A stretch of DNA of 64,000 nucleotides from Microvelia longipes (GCA_018340805.1 JACMZG010001914.1:14866504-14930503); one strand, 5' to 3'. Shown: positions 45,792-58,194, counted from the first letter of the stretch. Translations and numbers: made by a program. The notes: a model not told the origin generated them from the sequence alone.

Positions 45792-48290
45792 AAGCATTGA
45801 TAAAAAAGTACGCGAAGTTGTTTAGTGACACGACAGGGGAGATAAAAGGCCATACTGCAGTGGTAAACATGAAACCATCAGTTGTGCCAAAATTCTTTAA
45901 ACCAAGACCAGTTCCGTTTGCCTTTAGAAGTCAGGTAGAGGCCGAGCTACAGCGTCTGGTAGACAGCGGAATCTTAGAAAAAGATGAGTCTACAACCCCA
46001 ATAACTTGGGCATCACCAATTGTGTGGTAGTCAAGGCAAATGGCAAGATAAGAATCTGTGGACTTCAAGGTAACAATCAATAAACACATTGAGACCGAGC
46101 GACATCCGTTACCTTTGTTTGAAGATATTTGCTTCAAACTGGCTGGGCCAAAATTTTAGTGTCATTGACCTCAAGACGCTTACTTACAACTTAAAGTCGA
46201 AGATCAATCAAGAAAGTACTTAGTCATATCAACCCACGCTGGGTTTTTTGCTTATAAACGTATGCCTTTTGGTGTACGGTTTGCTGCATCTAGATTCCAG
46301 AGAGCAATGGATAGCTTGCTTGGTGACATTCCGGAGTGGCATGTTTCCAAGATGACATCATTGTCACTGGGAAAAAATGATAAGAACACTTTCAAACACG
46401 AGTTAGTGCTTCACGCCTTGCAGAAGCAGGAGTTAAATCGCAAAAGGAGAAGTGTAAATGGTTTCAAAAGAGTGTGAAATACTTAGGTCACATATTCGAC
46501 AAACAAGGAATTCACCCAACTGAGGATCATTTGGAATCCATTAGGAACATGCCCATGCCAAAGAACGTTGGTGAACTAAGGTCTTTTCTGGGAGCTATTA
46601 ATTATTACGGGCGCTTCGTACCAAACTTACGTAGCAAATGCGTGGAGCTGTTCGCTCTCACTAAGAAAAATGTAAAATGGTCTTGGGGAAAGAAAAGAGA
46701 AAATTGTCAACGAGCTTAAAGGTCTGCTATCTTCCGAAGAAACCTGGTTCATTACAACAAAGACCTCCCTCTGATAATAAGTGCTGATGCAAGTGCAGTT
46801 GGTGTTGGAGCAGTCTTGAGCCACCGGTATTCTGACGGAACCGATCGTCCCATAGCCTTTGCATCTAAACTATTAACTAATGCTGAAAAAAGTACTCAGT
46901 TATAGATAGAGAGGCATTAGGTATAATATTTGCTGTATCTAAATTTAATCAATATCTCTTCGGAAGAGAATTTATAATTAAGACCGACCACAAGCCGTTA
47001 GAGTTTATCTTTGGTGAAAATCATGAAATACCAAAGACAACAGCGAATAGAGTTGCTAGGTGGGCACTATTGATGAGCCAGTACAGCTATAAAATTGAAC
47101 ATACTCCTGGGAGCCAAAATAGCCCGGCTGACCTTCTTTCTAGATTACCAGATCCTAAAACAGAACCTCATGAGGAAGACGGCGGTCATCTGCTGCACCT
47201 GCGGATCCCGGATATAACGTTAACTATTGGTGATTTACGCATAGCTTTGATGAAAGATAACAACACAGCCAAAGTAATTCAGTTCGTAGAAAGAGGCTGG
47301 CCTGATAAGCATTTGATTCCTTCAGAATTGCACACGTATCATGAAAAGAGAGACGAACTCTCAGTTGAAGATGGAGTCTTACTTTTGGAACGGTAGGGTG
47401 GTGATACCAAAACAGCTCACCAGTATCTTCCTTGAAGCTTTGCATGAAGGACATCCAGGAATATCGGCTATGAAGTCATGTGCCCAGTTCTACGCTTGGT
47501 GGCCAAGATAAACGCTGAAATAGAACTATTCGTAAAGAAGTGCCATGCATGCCAGCAAGTTCGCCCCGGAGGTAAAACACCATTGTTCTCTTGGATTGCA
47601 CCAGTTGAATCCTGGTCAAGACTGCACTTAGATTTTGCTGGTCCCTTTGAAGGTAAGATGTGGCTTATCATAGTGGATGCTTTATCTAAATGGATAGAAG
47701 TATTTCACACAACTGGATCCTGTTCTTCAAAATGGACTATTGGAGCTCTACGTACAACCTTTGCTCGTTTTGGCGTTCCAAGAAGCGTGGTGACTGATAA
47801 TGGCACGCAGTTCACATCAGCCGAGTTTGGTAGATTCTGTGTGGAAAACAACATTAAGCATATTAAGGCTACGCCCTACCACCCTAGAACAAACGGGTTA
47901 GCTGAACGATTTGTTTCGAACTTTTAAGGACAGGATGAAAGCGTCCAAGAACACTGGTCTAGATGTAGACACTCGGTTACAGCAATTTTAATTTCATACA
48001 GAAACACACCCCAGAGAACGACTGGTAGGACCCCTAGCGAGCTATTACTAGGGAAAAGATTGAGAACACGGTTGGATGCTTTGAAACCAGACTACCAGGC
48101 TAAGATCGACCATGAGCTTGTGAAACAAAAACTTCAACACGATAAGAAAGTGCCTACCGCAGCTTTGAGGAAGGAGACAGTGTGTGGGTCCTCAATAACG
48201 ACTCTAAGGGCTATGTGGCCGGGACCATTACAAAACGTACTGGCGATGTTAGTTATGAAGTGGAGGTAGAGGGCAGCACGTTAAGGAAAC
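45686..48290 (+). pseudogene. Pol region (RT, RNase H, integrase), Gypsy copy 1, broken
   Basis: Domains in order: RT with RLVDSGILEK, the SVIDL catalytic motif and FQDD (46345-46356) in place of the usual YxDD, with MPFGVRFAASRFQ just before it. RNase H follows, with ISADASAVGVGAVLS and TDHKPLEF. Integrase has an HHCC finger (HEGHPGISAM, CHACQQ), catalytic LDFAGP and VTDNGTQFTSAEF, and the Glu in GLAERFV. A C-terminal strand YEVEVEGSTLRKHADQL, typical of Gypsy integrases, ends it. At least six single-base frame breaks separate the pieces. Comparison with copy 2 shows that many breaks are not shared. Confidence 0.85.
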
Positions 48291-48347
48291 ATGCTGATCA
48301 ACTTAGGTCAAGACTTATAGATTGCAGTCTTCCCTAAGGGGGAGATA

Positions 48348-48475
48348 TGTGGTATCTTCTATATAGAAACTCGATGTTTACTTTGTTTTGTTTCATTTTG
48401 AATTATGTCATATTTTTATAAATATGATCTCGTTTGAATACAAGACTTTATATTAACTTTTGTGTGAGTTATTCA
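48348..48475 (+). repeat. Right LTR of Gypsy copy 1
   Basis: 128 bp. It differs from the left LTR mainly by one-base gains and losses in T and C/T runs. Confidence 0.8.
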
Positions 48476-48477
48476 CG

Positions 48478-48659
48478 TTATAACTTTATAAAGTGTAGAT
48501 ATAACGATAAAAATATCTCAGGAACCAAGATTCGAACCCGGACCCCTCGAATTTGAGTATTTAGAGGGATCAGGTAGACTCTACTCGACATTTCATATGT
48601 TTCACACTGTATTATACGTATAAATACGGTAAATATAATATATATATATATATTATAAT

Positions 48660-48690
<31 letters not shown>

Positions 48691-48835
48691 ATATATATTG
48701 TGTAAATTTTTTAAATTACGTAAAACAGATTTGGCCACACTCTCGGGTCCGACTTCCGCTATATCACCTACTTCATTAGCAATATTTTCCCGCAAGAAAT
48801 TCTCTATAACTAGCTCCAATAAAAACAGCATTGAT
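48478..48835 (-). repeat. tRNA-like repeat interrupted by a TA microsatellite
   Basis: On the minus strand the left part is gatatagcggaagtcggacc. A TA tract (48635-48705) follows, and then ccgggttcgaatcttggttc, whose GGTTCGAATCT is close to the B box of tRNA promoters. A cloverleaf cannot be closed, so this is a tRNA-derived repeat and not a tRNA gene. Confidence 0.5.
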
Positions 48836-49429
48836 AAGTGAAAATTGGTATATACGAAGTTTGTGGTCCTGTTTCAGCTAGTTTTCTATAGTAAATTACA
48901 CTTATGAAATAGATTATATATTTAAACTAAAATCTTATGCAAGAGCTACAGGTTACGTGGTGTAGTTGCTTTTTATATTATTGGAATTTTAAAAGTATTG
49001 CTAATGGATGCCATTTTTTTGTTATAGCATGTTCGTAAAAACGTTTTTTAAATTGTTTCAAGCTGCATTAAATGCCAAAATCTATCTTCTAGCTCGTGGA
49101 TAATTTAAGCCTCAAATATTTACCTAATTAAATCGATAAAATTATTAAATAAATTGAATAAAACGTAAACTTATTTGCTATCAGAAGGGTTCTGTGGAAG
49201 TTTAAGACGACGAAGACCGCGCAAAAGAGCTTCAGCTAGTTAGAAGTATGACTAGGAAGTAAAGAAGTTAATTTCAAATGGAATGTAGGCAAAAAGCGGA
49301 TTATTAAAGCCACGCCTACTTAGTGAAAAGTAGGTCTGCGCGGCGCTAGCGTCGATCGGAATCCAAATTTTCCCACCATTGAGTCGACAGTCTTACTGTT
49401 TAAGTATCTATAGTCTCTGCTTTATTGGT

Positions 49430-49860
49430 TGAATGGTTGAATTACGAAACATCGGAAAAATAACCTGACCACCTTCGACTATTAAGGTAATCAGATAAAC
49501 AGAACAAAATTACTGTGAATGGTATAGTAGAATGTTGAAAATATAAATTCAAAAAACAAACAATGTGCAGGAAGCCGAAAACAATTGATTTGTAATAACC
49601 TAACTCACTCTTAGAAGAGTTTCAATGAGGTTACATAGGGTCCCAGAATGATGTTTCAGGCCTCTTAATGTATTAGAATAGGCTATGCCCTCTAGTATAT
49701 ATCTCTACGAAAAATAACTGTGTTCATAGAGATCTTAATTACTAAAGGAGCTCTATTGATTAAAATTTTGAAACATCGAAAAAGTGACCGACCTCCTTCG
49801 ACTATTGAAATAATCAAGTACAAATTACAAACAATCAATAAAAAAAGAACAAAACTACAT
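49430..49860 (+). repeat. Dispersed repeat family R, copy 1
   Basis: It has ggttgaattacgaaacatcg, cctgaccaccttcgac, aaacaattgatttgtaataacc, then cataggttcc-type and ggcctcttaatgtattag modules. The start of the module is partly repeated at 49757-49830. Related copies are at 50510-51560 and 63440-63745. Confidence 0.6.
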
Positions 49861-49867
49861 TTACTTA

Positions 49868-50425
49868 TAGTCCAAGAGCCCAGGGGTTTTTGTTAATAAA
49901 AGTGTGTAATGGCTGGAACGGTCTCAATTTTTCGTAAATTCTTCCTGAACAAAGATCTGCAATTCTGCGACTCGTATCGGATGGGTTCCCAGCAGAACGC
50001 ACTTTAGCGGTCAAAGGTTCTGCTGGGACACCTATCCGATACGAGTCGGCAGAATTGCAGATCCTTTGTTCAGGAGGGTATTTACGGAAAATTGAGACCG
50101 GTTCAGCCATTACACTGTTTGTTAACTTGGGTGGTAAATTGACCTGTAAAGTGCGTTCTGCCTGGGACATCTGATCCGATACGAGTCGGCAGAATGCAGA
50201 TCCTTGTTCAGGAAGGTATTTACAAAATTAAACCCGTTTCCAGCCATTACACTTTTATTAACTTCGGTGGTAAATTTGACATGTAAAGTGCGTTCTTCTG
50301 GACACCCATCCGATACGAGTCGGCAGAATTCAGATCCTTGTTCAGGAGATATTTACGAAAAATTGAGACCGGTTCTAGCCATTACACTTTTTAATAACAA
50401 AAACACCCCTGGGGCCTGGGTCTAA
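49868..50425. mobile_element. Palindromic element family P, amplified copy
   Basis: It opens with the same outer arm as 36462-36757 (ccaagagcccaggg), then has the inverted arms around agcagaacgcactttag, then two more direct copies of one arm (50150-50275, 50280-50400). It ends with ggcctgggtct. Short reading frames on both strands mirror the palindrome. Confidence 0.75.
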
Positions 50426-50509
50426 TACACAAGACCATTTAAAATACAAATAAAAAACACAAAAAATGCTATGGGAGTAAACTTAGAGATATTATTACTA
50501 AGTGCAACC

Positions 50510-51560
50510 ATTGGTTGAATTTGAAACATCAAAAAGTAACCTGAACACCCTTGAGTAATAATATGATAAAATAAACATTAAAAAATACAGTGTCTATACA
50601 ATGTTATAATAGGAAAAACCAACAAATGCGGGAAAAGCGACAACGATTGAATTGTTACAACCTTAACTTTACACAGAGCCCCAAAGAGATGTTTCAGGCT
50701 CTCAATGTATTAAAAGACATGCTATGCCACCTCTATTATAATATCTCTATGAAGTAAAAAAAATGATTTATATAACCTTAACTTCACCCTGGGGGAGGTT
50801 TCAATGAGCTTACACAGAGCCCCAAAGAGATATGTCAGGCCTCTCAATGTATTAAGATAGGCTATGCCCCTCTATATATATTTTATATGAAAACTCACCC
50901 TGGGGAGGTTCAATGAGCTTACACAGAGCCCAAAGAGGTGTTTCAGGCCTCGATGTATTAATAGATAGGCTATGCCCCCTCTAATATATATCTCTGTGAA
51001 GTGAAAAAATTAATTTATTATAACCTTAACCACCCCTGGGGGAGTTCAATGAGGAGGTTACACAGAGCCCCCAAAGAAATGTTTCAGGCCTCTCAAGTAT
51101 TAAGATAGGCTATGCCCCCTCTATTATATATCTCTATTGAAGTAAAAAAAAGATTTATTATAACCTTAACTCACCTGGGGGGTGTTTCAAAGAGGTACAC
51201 AGAGCCCCAAAGAACATGTTCAGCCTCTCAATGTATTAAGATAGGCTATGCCCCCTCTAATATATATTCTATGAAGTAAAAAAAAGATTTTATAACCTAA
51301 CTCACCCTGGGGTAGGTTTCAAATGAGGTTACGTAGAGCCCTTCAGGCCCTAAAAGATGTTTTAAGCCTCTCAATGTATTAAGATATATGACCCTTCTAG
51401 TATAATCTCTATGAAGTAAAAAATTTACTTATTAAAACCTTAACTCACTATACGGGAGTAGGTTTCAATGAAGTTTACATAGAACCCTATCAGCCCAAAA
51501 AGAAGCCTCTCAATTATTGAGATAGGCTATGCCCCTCTATTAGCAGCACTAGTAAACTAA
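50510..51560 (+). repeat. Dispersed repeat family R, copy 2 with a tandemly amplified right module
   Basis: The left part matches 49430-49600. The right module of about 125 bp (ttacacagagccccaaagag, tttcaggcctctcaatgtat, taggctatgccccctct, atctctatgaagtaaa) is then repeated about seven times. Units differ by many one-base indels. Confidence 0.8.
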
Positions 51561-52587
51561 AATACACTACTAAAACTAGTCCACTAAGGATCCAGTTCCC
51601 AATAGAAAAAAACGGTGGGATAGAGTAAGGAGGAGAGGGGGTTTGAGCAACACTCCCATCACTTTTTTGCAAGTCACTTTATATACATATATATCTGTGT
51701 GAATGTAAAGTTTCTACCCTCTTATAAAGGATAGCAAAAAATGGTTTATGCTATCCTTCTTTGAATTTCCACGCTAATGAAAAACCTTATTAGTGTCATT
51801 GCGGAATGTAAATTCAGTATATATATGCATATATGAGCACTTAAATAGTACTGTAACTACCGGGTATAATCGCCAGTTAAACAAGGCGGAGTAAAAAACT
51901 GTTACGGGTAATAGAAAGTTCTGCAAAACCTACAAAGTTAGTTAAAGTAAAGTAAAGCTTTACCCAAAATATTTCATCCATTGCTAATTTGAAGTGACGT
52001 ATGCTTCATTCATCTCCATCAACTTCAGTTCACATTTTAAACAAAATACCACGGTAAGATTCCATCACACAAAGACACTTTAAACGTATTAAAAGTTAGT
52101 ACTTTCAATTAATCATAAACAATGATTAATAAATTAAATAATCAATAAAATATTCGACAATATTAAAAATTTCCTCGCGACGTTAAAAAATGGCGGACCC
52201 ACGAATCGTACGATAACATGATTGGTTGGTTGATTGCTTTTTATTTATTTATGTCCAAAATGAAATACTGAACACATTTCCTTCTTTATAATTTGAAATT
52301 TAGTAGTTTCTTGCAATGTTGTATAATGAAGCAAGATACTATCCTCGATTATACTGTTACGATAATTGTTAGGCTGCACTGAAAAACTGAAAACGGGATT
52401 TCACCTTATCCGTTTCACTTTTAAAGAGGAAAATTTACCAGAATTCAGCAATATTGGTAGAAAATTGTCAGGAACAGGAAACTGTCTGATCACAGTTCTG
52501 AATGATTCATATATGGATCATTTTCTCCAATTCTCTTTAAATCTCCAAAAGAATTTAGAAATTACCACAGAAAAACACATTTTGGTA

Positions 52588-52960
52588 ATCAGATACATTA
52601 AAAAGGTTGATTACCGCAAGTTGAAAAAGCTACGTCAATACTTGCTGTTGGATATAAATATCCCTGGACCGGTTTCAGCATAACCCATCATCAGCAGGTG
52701 GGGCAACTCGAGCTCTCAACTAATAAAGTTAAATCAGTGATTAACTTCTAGTCTCAATGAGCACGACAAGCCTCTGAAGATAAGGAGGAAGTAGGAAAGG
52801 GTTTATAAAGGAATGTGTACTGAATCAAGGCGTGACCCTGAGTAGTCAGGGCCTTGACTATTTATATTATATTGAACTATTATATGGATATTTATATCCA
52901 ACAGCAAGTATCGACGGTAGCTGATTCTTCGATTAATCAGATACATGCCAAAAAAAAATT
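52588..52960. mobile_element. Penelope-like element terminus with hammerhead-like core
   Basis: The inverted arms share gatacttgctgttggatata and aatcagatacat (52588-52663 against 52890-52960). On the minus strand, CTGATGA (52694-52688) and GAAA (52676-52673) stand 11 bases apart, followed by ccggtcc. This is the conserved box pattern at the ends of Penelope-like elements. A 105-codon plus-strand frame (52366-52683) running into the arm has no recognisable domain, and no reverse transcriptase was found. Confidence 0.55.
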
Positions 52961-52964
52961 GCAA

Positions 52965-54264
52965 TGAAAAATCATTTTTGCAAAAAATTTAATTTTATGG
53001 AATTTTATGTAGGTCATTAAGGAAGAAAGATGAGCAAAAGTGTAGCCAAGAACGGAAAAACTTCTCTTATGAAAAGAAAGAGAAGTCTTGGAATTTCTTT
53101 AAGAAGATCCAAATATTTTATAACATTCAATAGTCAAAAATATAAGCAAAAGCTAGAAGTTGCAAAAACTCGATAATAGTCGTATAAAAGTAAACAATGT
53201 TATTTTAACAATTTTTTGTTCGAAAGTGAACAATAAGCTAATTAGACTTAGGGGGTAAAGTAGACATATTATTCTTATACATTTTTCTCTAAAACCACTC
53301 CCCCCCTTTAAGGAATTTTAATTATTTGGTGTACCATTTAATTAACATTGCAGACATAGCTAAAATATTAGTTTTTCCAACTTCTAGCAACCAAAGCTTA
53401 AAATGTTGACTTTGAATGTACGATATATTTGTTCTAAAAGGCATTCTTTACGAGACCGATACCCGAGTTGAGTGAGGTTACTGAACTGTAATATTAATAT
53501 AATAATAATATAATATAATAATAAAAAATAAAATATAATAATTAGTGATTTTTTAGACCATAGACTTGAGTATAGAACGATGTACATTTAAGGGGTTCTT
53601 GCCCACGGGTGATTTTACATAAGGACTACTATTATCAGAGGGGATTTAAAGACACAGAATTTGTGTGATTCTAAATTACAACTTATTCAATGGAAAATCC
53701 ATTATTTACCTTACCAATTAGTTAATCTGTATACTCCTGGGTTTTTAACATCAGCTTTACACATGTTAGCCGAGACATGTTAACCCAGAAAAAAAATGAA
53801 TATTAGAGAATAACTCCGCAGCTCAGAACTGATAATCATCAATCGTAAGAAATTAAAAAAACGATAAAAAAGCACTTATACCATTATATTATCTCTCTTG
53901 GTAATTTGCTTTTGCCATCAATTTTATATGCATAATAATAAGCTTGCAATAAAGGTACACAACATGTGAAAAAATAAAAATAATAATTACAAAGAATTAA
54001 CAACTTTTTGAGATTTTTGACCGAACATTTCATTCATACAACAATTTATTTATAAATTTTAAAATAAAAAACAAGAAAATAGTTTCTTCTAATTAGTTAA
54101 CACCTTTAGAGAAAAGAATAAAAAAATAAAAAACAAACGCTCCTAATGAAACAAAAAGGAATATACAGCTGAATTAAAAAAGAAATGGAATAAAATAAAC
54201 AAATAACAAAATAAAACATTACCAGGTTAATAAATTAGATAACAAGTATATAAGACAGGAGCAA
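52965..54264. other. AT-rich stretch up to the gap, nothing recognised
   Basis: No gene or repeat could be supported. Poly-A/T-rich low-complexity sequence dominates towards the gap. Confidence 0.4.
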
Positions 54265-55264
54265 NNNNNNNNNNNNNNNNNNNNNNNNNNNNNNNNNNNN
54301 NNNNNNNNNNNNNNNNNNNNNNNNNNNNNNNNNNNNNNNNNNNNNNNNNNNNNNNNNNNNNNNNNNNNNNNNNNNNNNNNNNNNNNNNNNNNNNNNNNNN
54401 NNNNNNNNNNNNNNNNNNNNNNNNNNNNNNNNNNNNNNNNNNNNNNNNNNNNNNNNNNNNNNNNNNNNNNNNNNNNNNNNNNNNNNNNNNNNNNNNNNNN
54501 NNNNNNNNNNNNNNNNNNNNNNNNNNNNNNNNNNNNNNNNNNNNNNNNNNNNNNNNNNNNNNNNNNNNNNNNNNNNNNNNNNNNNNNNNNNNNNNNNNNN
54601 NNNNNNNNNNNNNNNNNNNNNNNNNNNNNNNNNNNNNNNNNNNNNNNNNNNNNNNNNNNNNNNNNNNNNNNNNNNNNNNNNNNNNNNNNNNNNNNNNNNN
54701 NNNNNNNNNNNNNNNNNNNNNNNNNNNNNNNNNNNNNNNNNNNNNNNNNNNNNNNNNNNNNNNNNNNNNNNNNNNNNNNNNNNNNNNNNNNNNNNNNNNN
54801 NNNNNNNNNNNNNNNNNNNNNNNNNNNNNNNNNNNNNNNNNNNNNNNNNNNNNNNNNNNNNNNNNNNNNNNNNNNNNNNNNNNNNNNNNNNNNNNNNNNN
54901 NNNNNNNNNNNNNNNNNNNNNNNNNNNNNNNNNNNNNNNNNNNNNNNNNNNNNNNNNNNNNNNNNNNNNNNNNNNNNNNNNNNNNNNNNNNNNNNNNNNN
55001 NNNNNNNNNNNNNNNNNNNNNNNNNNNNNNNNNNNNNNNNNNNNNNNNNNNNNNNNNNNNNNNNNNNNNNNNNNNNNNNNNNNNNNNNNNNNNNNNNNNN
55101 NNNNNNNNNNNNNNNNNNNNNNNNNNNNNNNNNNNNNNNNNNNNNNNNNNNNNNNNNNNNNNNNNNNNNNNNNNNNNNNNNNNNNNNNNNNNNNNNNNNN
55201 NNNNNNNNNNNNNNNNNNNNNNNNNNNNNNNNNNNNNNNNNNNNNNNNNNNNNNNNNNNNNNNN
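54265..55264. other. Assembly gap, 1000 N
   Basis: It is exactly 1000 N, so probably a fixed placeholder of unknown true length. The right side starts inside the protease region of a Gypsy element, so the left end of copy 2 lies in the gap. Confidence 0.99.
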
Positions 55265-55529
55265 TTCAGTTAAAAAGCTTTCAGTACACTACTTACACTC
55301 TTGTGGTCCGGTTAGGGTGGTTGAAACACGACGAAGTGCCACTGTTTTGGCTTAGATTGGATAATTGCGTTTAAAATACCACTTCGCCAGGATCGAAACT
55401 CTGCCAAGTGCAGGATAATGTTGGAAGCCAGGGTGATGTTAACCAGACTGATGAGAGAGTAAAAGCATTGATAAAAAAGTACGCGAAGTTGTTAGTGACA
55501 CGACAGGGGAGATAAAAGGCCATACTGCA

Positions 55530-57960
55530 GTGGTAAACATGAAACCATCAGTTGTGCCAAAATTCTTTAAACCAAGACCAGTTCCGTTTGCCTTTAGAAG
55601 TCAGGTAGAGGCCGAGCTACAGCGTCTGGTAGACAGCGGAATCTTAGAAAAAGTAGATGAGTCTACAACCCCAATAACTTGGGCATCACCAATTGTGGTG
55701 GTAGTCAAGGCAAATGGCAAGATAAGAATCTGTGGTGACTTCAAGGTAACAATCAATAAACACATTGAGACCGAGCGACATCCGTTACCTTTGTTTGAAG
55801 ATATTTGCTTCAAACTGGCTGGGGGCCAAAATTTTAGTGTCATTGACCTCAAGGACGCTTACTTACAACTTAAAGTCGAAGATCAAATCAAGAAAGTACT
55901 TAGTCATATCAACCCACGCTGGGTTTTTTGCTTATAAACGTATGCCTTTTGGTGTACGGTTTGCTGCATCTAGATTCCAAAGAGCAATGGATAGCTTGCT
56001 GGTGACATTCCGGGAGTGCATGTTTCCAAGATGACATCATTGTCACTGGGAAAAATGATAAAGAACACTTTCAAACACTCGAGTTAGTGCTTCATCGCCT
56101 TGCAGAAGCAGGAGTTAAATCGCAAAAGGAGAAGTGTAAATGGTTTCAAAAGAGTGTGAAATACTTAGGTCACATATTCGACAAACAAGGAATTCACCCA
56201 ACTGAGGATCATTTGGAATCCATTAGGAACATGCCCATGCCAAAGAACGTTGGTGAACTAAGGTCTTTTCTGGAGCTATTAATTATTACGGGCGCTTCGT
56301 ACCAAACTTACGTAGCAAATGCGTGGAGCTGTTCGCTCTCACTAAGAAAAATGTAAATGGTCTTGGGAAAAGAAAGAAGAGAAAATTGTCAACGAGCTTA
56401 AAGGTCTGCTATCTTCCGAAGAAACCCTGGTTCATTACAACAAAGACCTCCCTCTGATAATAAGTGCTGATGCAAGTGCAGTTGGTGTTGGAGCAGTCTT
56501 GAGCCACCGGTATTCTGACGGAACCGATCGTCCCATAGCCTTTGCATCTAGACTATTAATAATGCTGAAAAAAAGTACTCAGTTATAGATAGAGAGGCAT
56601 TAGGTATAATATTTGCTGTATCTAAATTTAATCAATATCTCTTCGGAAGAGAATTTATAATTAAGACCGACCACAAGCCGTTAGAGTTTATCTTTGGTGA
56701 AAATCATGAAATACCAAAAGACAACAGCGAATAGAGTTGCTAGGTGGGCACTATTGATGAGCCAGTACAGCTATAAAATTGAACATATACTCCTGGGAGC
56801 CAAAATAGCCCGGCTGACCTTCTTCTAGATTACCAGATCCTAAAACAGAACCTCATGAGAAGACGGCGGTCATCTGCTGCACCTGCGGATCCCGGATATA
56901 ACGTTAACTATTGGTGATTTACGCATAGCTTTGAGGAAAGATAACAAACAGCCAAAGTAATTCAGTTCGTAGAAAGAGGCTGGCCTGATAAGCATTTGAT
57001 TCCTTCAGAATTGCACACGTATCATGAAAAGAGAGACGAACTCTCAGTTGAAGATGGAGTCTTACTTTGGAACGGTAGGGTGGTGATACCAAAACAGCTC
57101 ACCAGTATCTTCCTTGAAGCTTTGCATGAAGGACATCCAGGAATATCGGCTATGAAGTCATGTGCCCAGTTCTACGCTTGGTGGCCCAAGATAAACGCTG
57201 AAATAGAACTATTCGTAAAGAAGTGCCATGCATGCCAGCAAGTTCGGCCCCGGGAGGTAGAAACACCATTGTTCTTTGGAATGCACCAGTTGAATCCTGG
57301 TCAAGACTGCACTTAGATTTTGCTGGTCCCTTTGAAGGTAAGATGTGGCTTATCATAGTGGATGCTTTATCTAAATGGATAGAAGTATTTCACACAACTG
57401 GATCCTGTTCTTCAAAATGGACTATTGGAGCTCTACGTACAACCTTTGCTCGTTTTGGCGTTCCAAGAGCGTGGTGACTGATAATGGCACGCAGTTCACA
57501 TCAGCCGAGTTTGTAGATTCTGTGGGGAAAACAACATTAAGCATATTAAGCTACGCCCTACACCCTAGAACAAACGGGTTAGCTGAACGATTTGTTCGAA
57601 CTTTTAAGGACAGGATGAAAGCGTCCAAGAAACTGGTCTAGATGTAGACACTCGGTTACAGCAATTTTAATTTCATACAGAAACACACCCAGAGAACGAC
57701 TGGTAGGACCCTAGCGAGCTATTACTAGGGAAAAGATGAGAACACGGTTGGATGCTTGAAACCAGAACTACCAGGCTAAGATCGACCATGAGCTTGTGAA
57801 ACAAAAACTTCAACACGATAATAAGAGTGCCTACCGCAGCTTTGAGGAAGGAGACAGTGTGTGGGTCCTCAATAACGACTCTAAGGGCTATGTGGCGGAC
57901 CATTACAAAACGTACTGGCGATGTTAGTTATGAAGTGGAGTAGAGGGCAGCACGTTAAGG
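55530..57960 (+). pseudogene. Pol region, Gypsy copy 2, broken
   Basis: The RT start is intact over a longer stretch than in copy 1 (55530-55937, through ICGDFKVTINKH and SVIDLKDAYLQL). FQDD is at 56024-56035, the RNase H TDHKPLEF motif near 56670, the integrase CHACQQV near 57230 and VVTDNGTQFTSAEF near 57473. Frame breaks occur at positions different from copy 1, mostly at runs of the same base. I have not merged the copies. Confidence 0.85.
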
Positions 57961-58021
57961 AAACATGCTGATCAACTTAGGTCAAGACTTATAGATTGCA
58001 GTCTTCCCTAAGGGGGAGATA

Positions 58022-58151
58022 TGTGGTATCTTCTATATAGAAACTCCGATGTTTACTTGTTTTGTTTTCATTTTTGAATTATGTCAAATTTTATAAATAT
58101 GATCTCGTTTGAATACAAGACTTGATATTAACTTTTGTGTGAGTTATTTCA
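58022..58151 (+). repeat. Right LTR of Gypsy copy 2
   Basis: 130 bp, tgtggtatcttctatatag to gagttatttca. Same family as the LTRs at 44294 and 48348. Confidence 0.8.
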
Positions 58152-58162
58152 TATAAGTATGT

Positions 58163-58194
58163 AATATTATATATATATATATATAATATATAAT

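Larger units (their letters stand above)
44294..48475 (+). mobile_element. Ty3/Gypsy LTR retrotransposon, full-length copy 1
   Basis: The 4.18-kb element has two LTRs of 123 bp (44294-44416) and 128 bp (48348-48475), both tgtggtatct... to ...gagttatttca. A primer-binding site starts with TGG at 44418, a purine tract aagggggagata lies directly before the right LTR, and gag starts at 44432. Domain order is zinc knuckle, protease, RT, RNase H, integrase, which is the Ty3/Gypsy order. No envelope-like frame follows integrase. No target duplication is evident (cataa on the left, cgtta on the right). Several single-base indels break the frames. Confidence 0.9.
55265..58151 (+). mobile_element. Ty3/Gypsy LTR retrotransposon, copy 2, left end lost in the gap
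   Basis: It is collinear with copy 1 from the end of protease (45605) to the right LTR (58022-58151). Substitutions are very few and most differences are single-base indels. It has the same orientation as copy 1 and the same purine tract before the LTR. It is followed directly by a TA tract (58163-58235). Confidence 0.9.

Noticed and set aside
48515..48600. A tRNA gene on the minus strand
   Set aside because: The B-box-like GGTTCGAATCT is present but no cloverleaf or acceptor stem can be closed, and a TA tract interrupts the left part.
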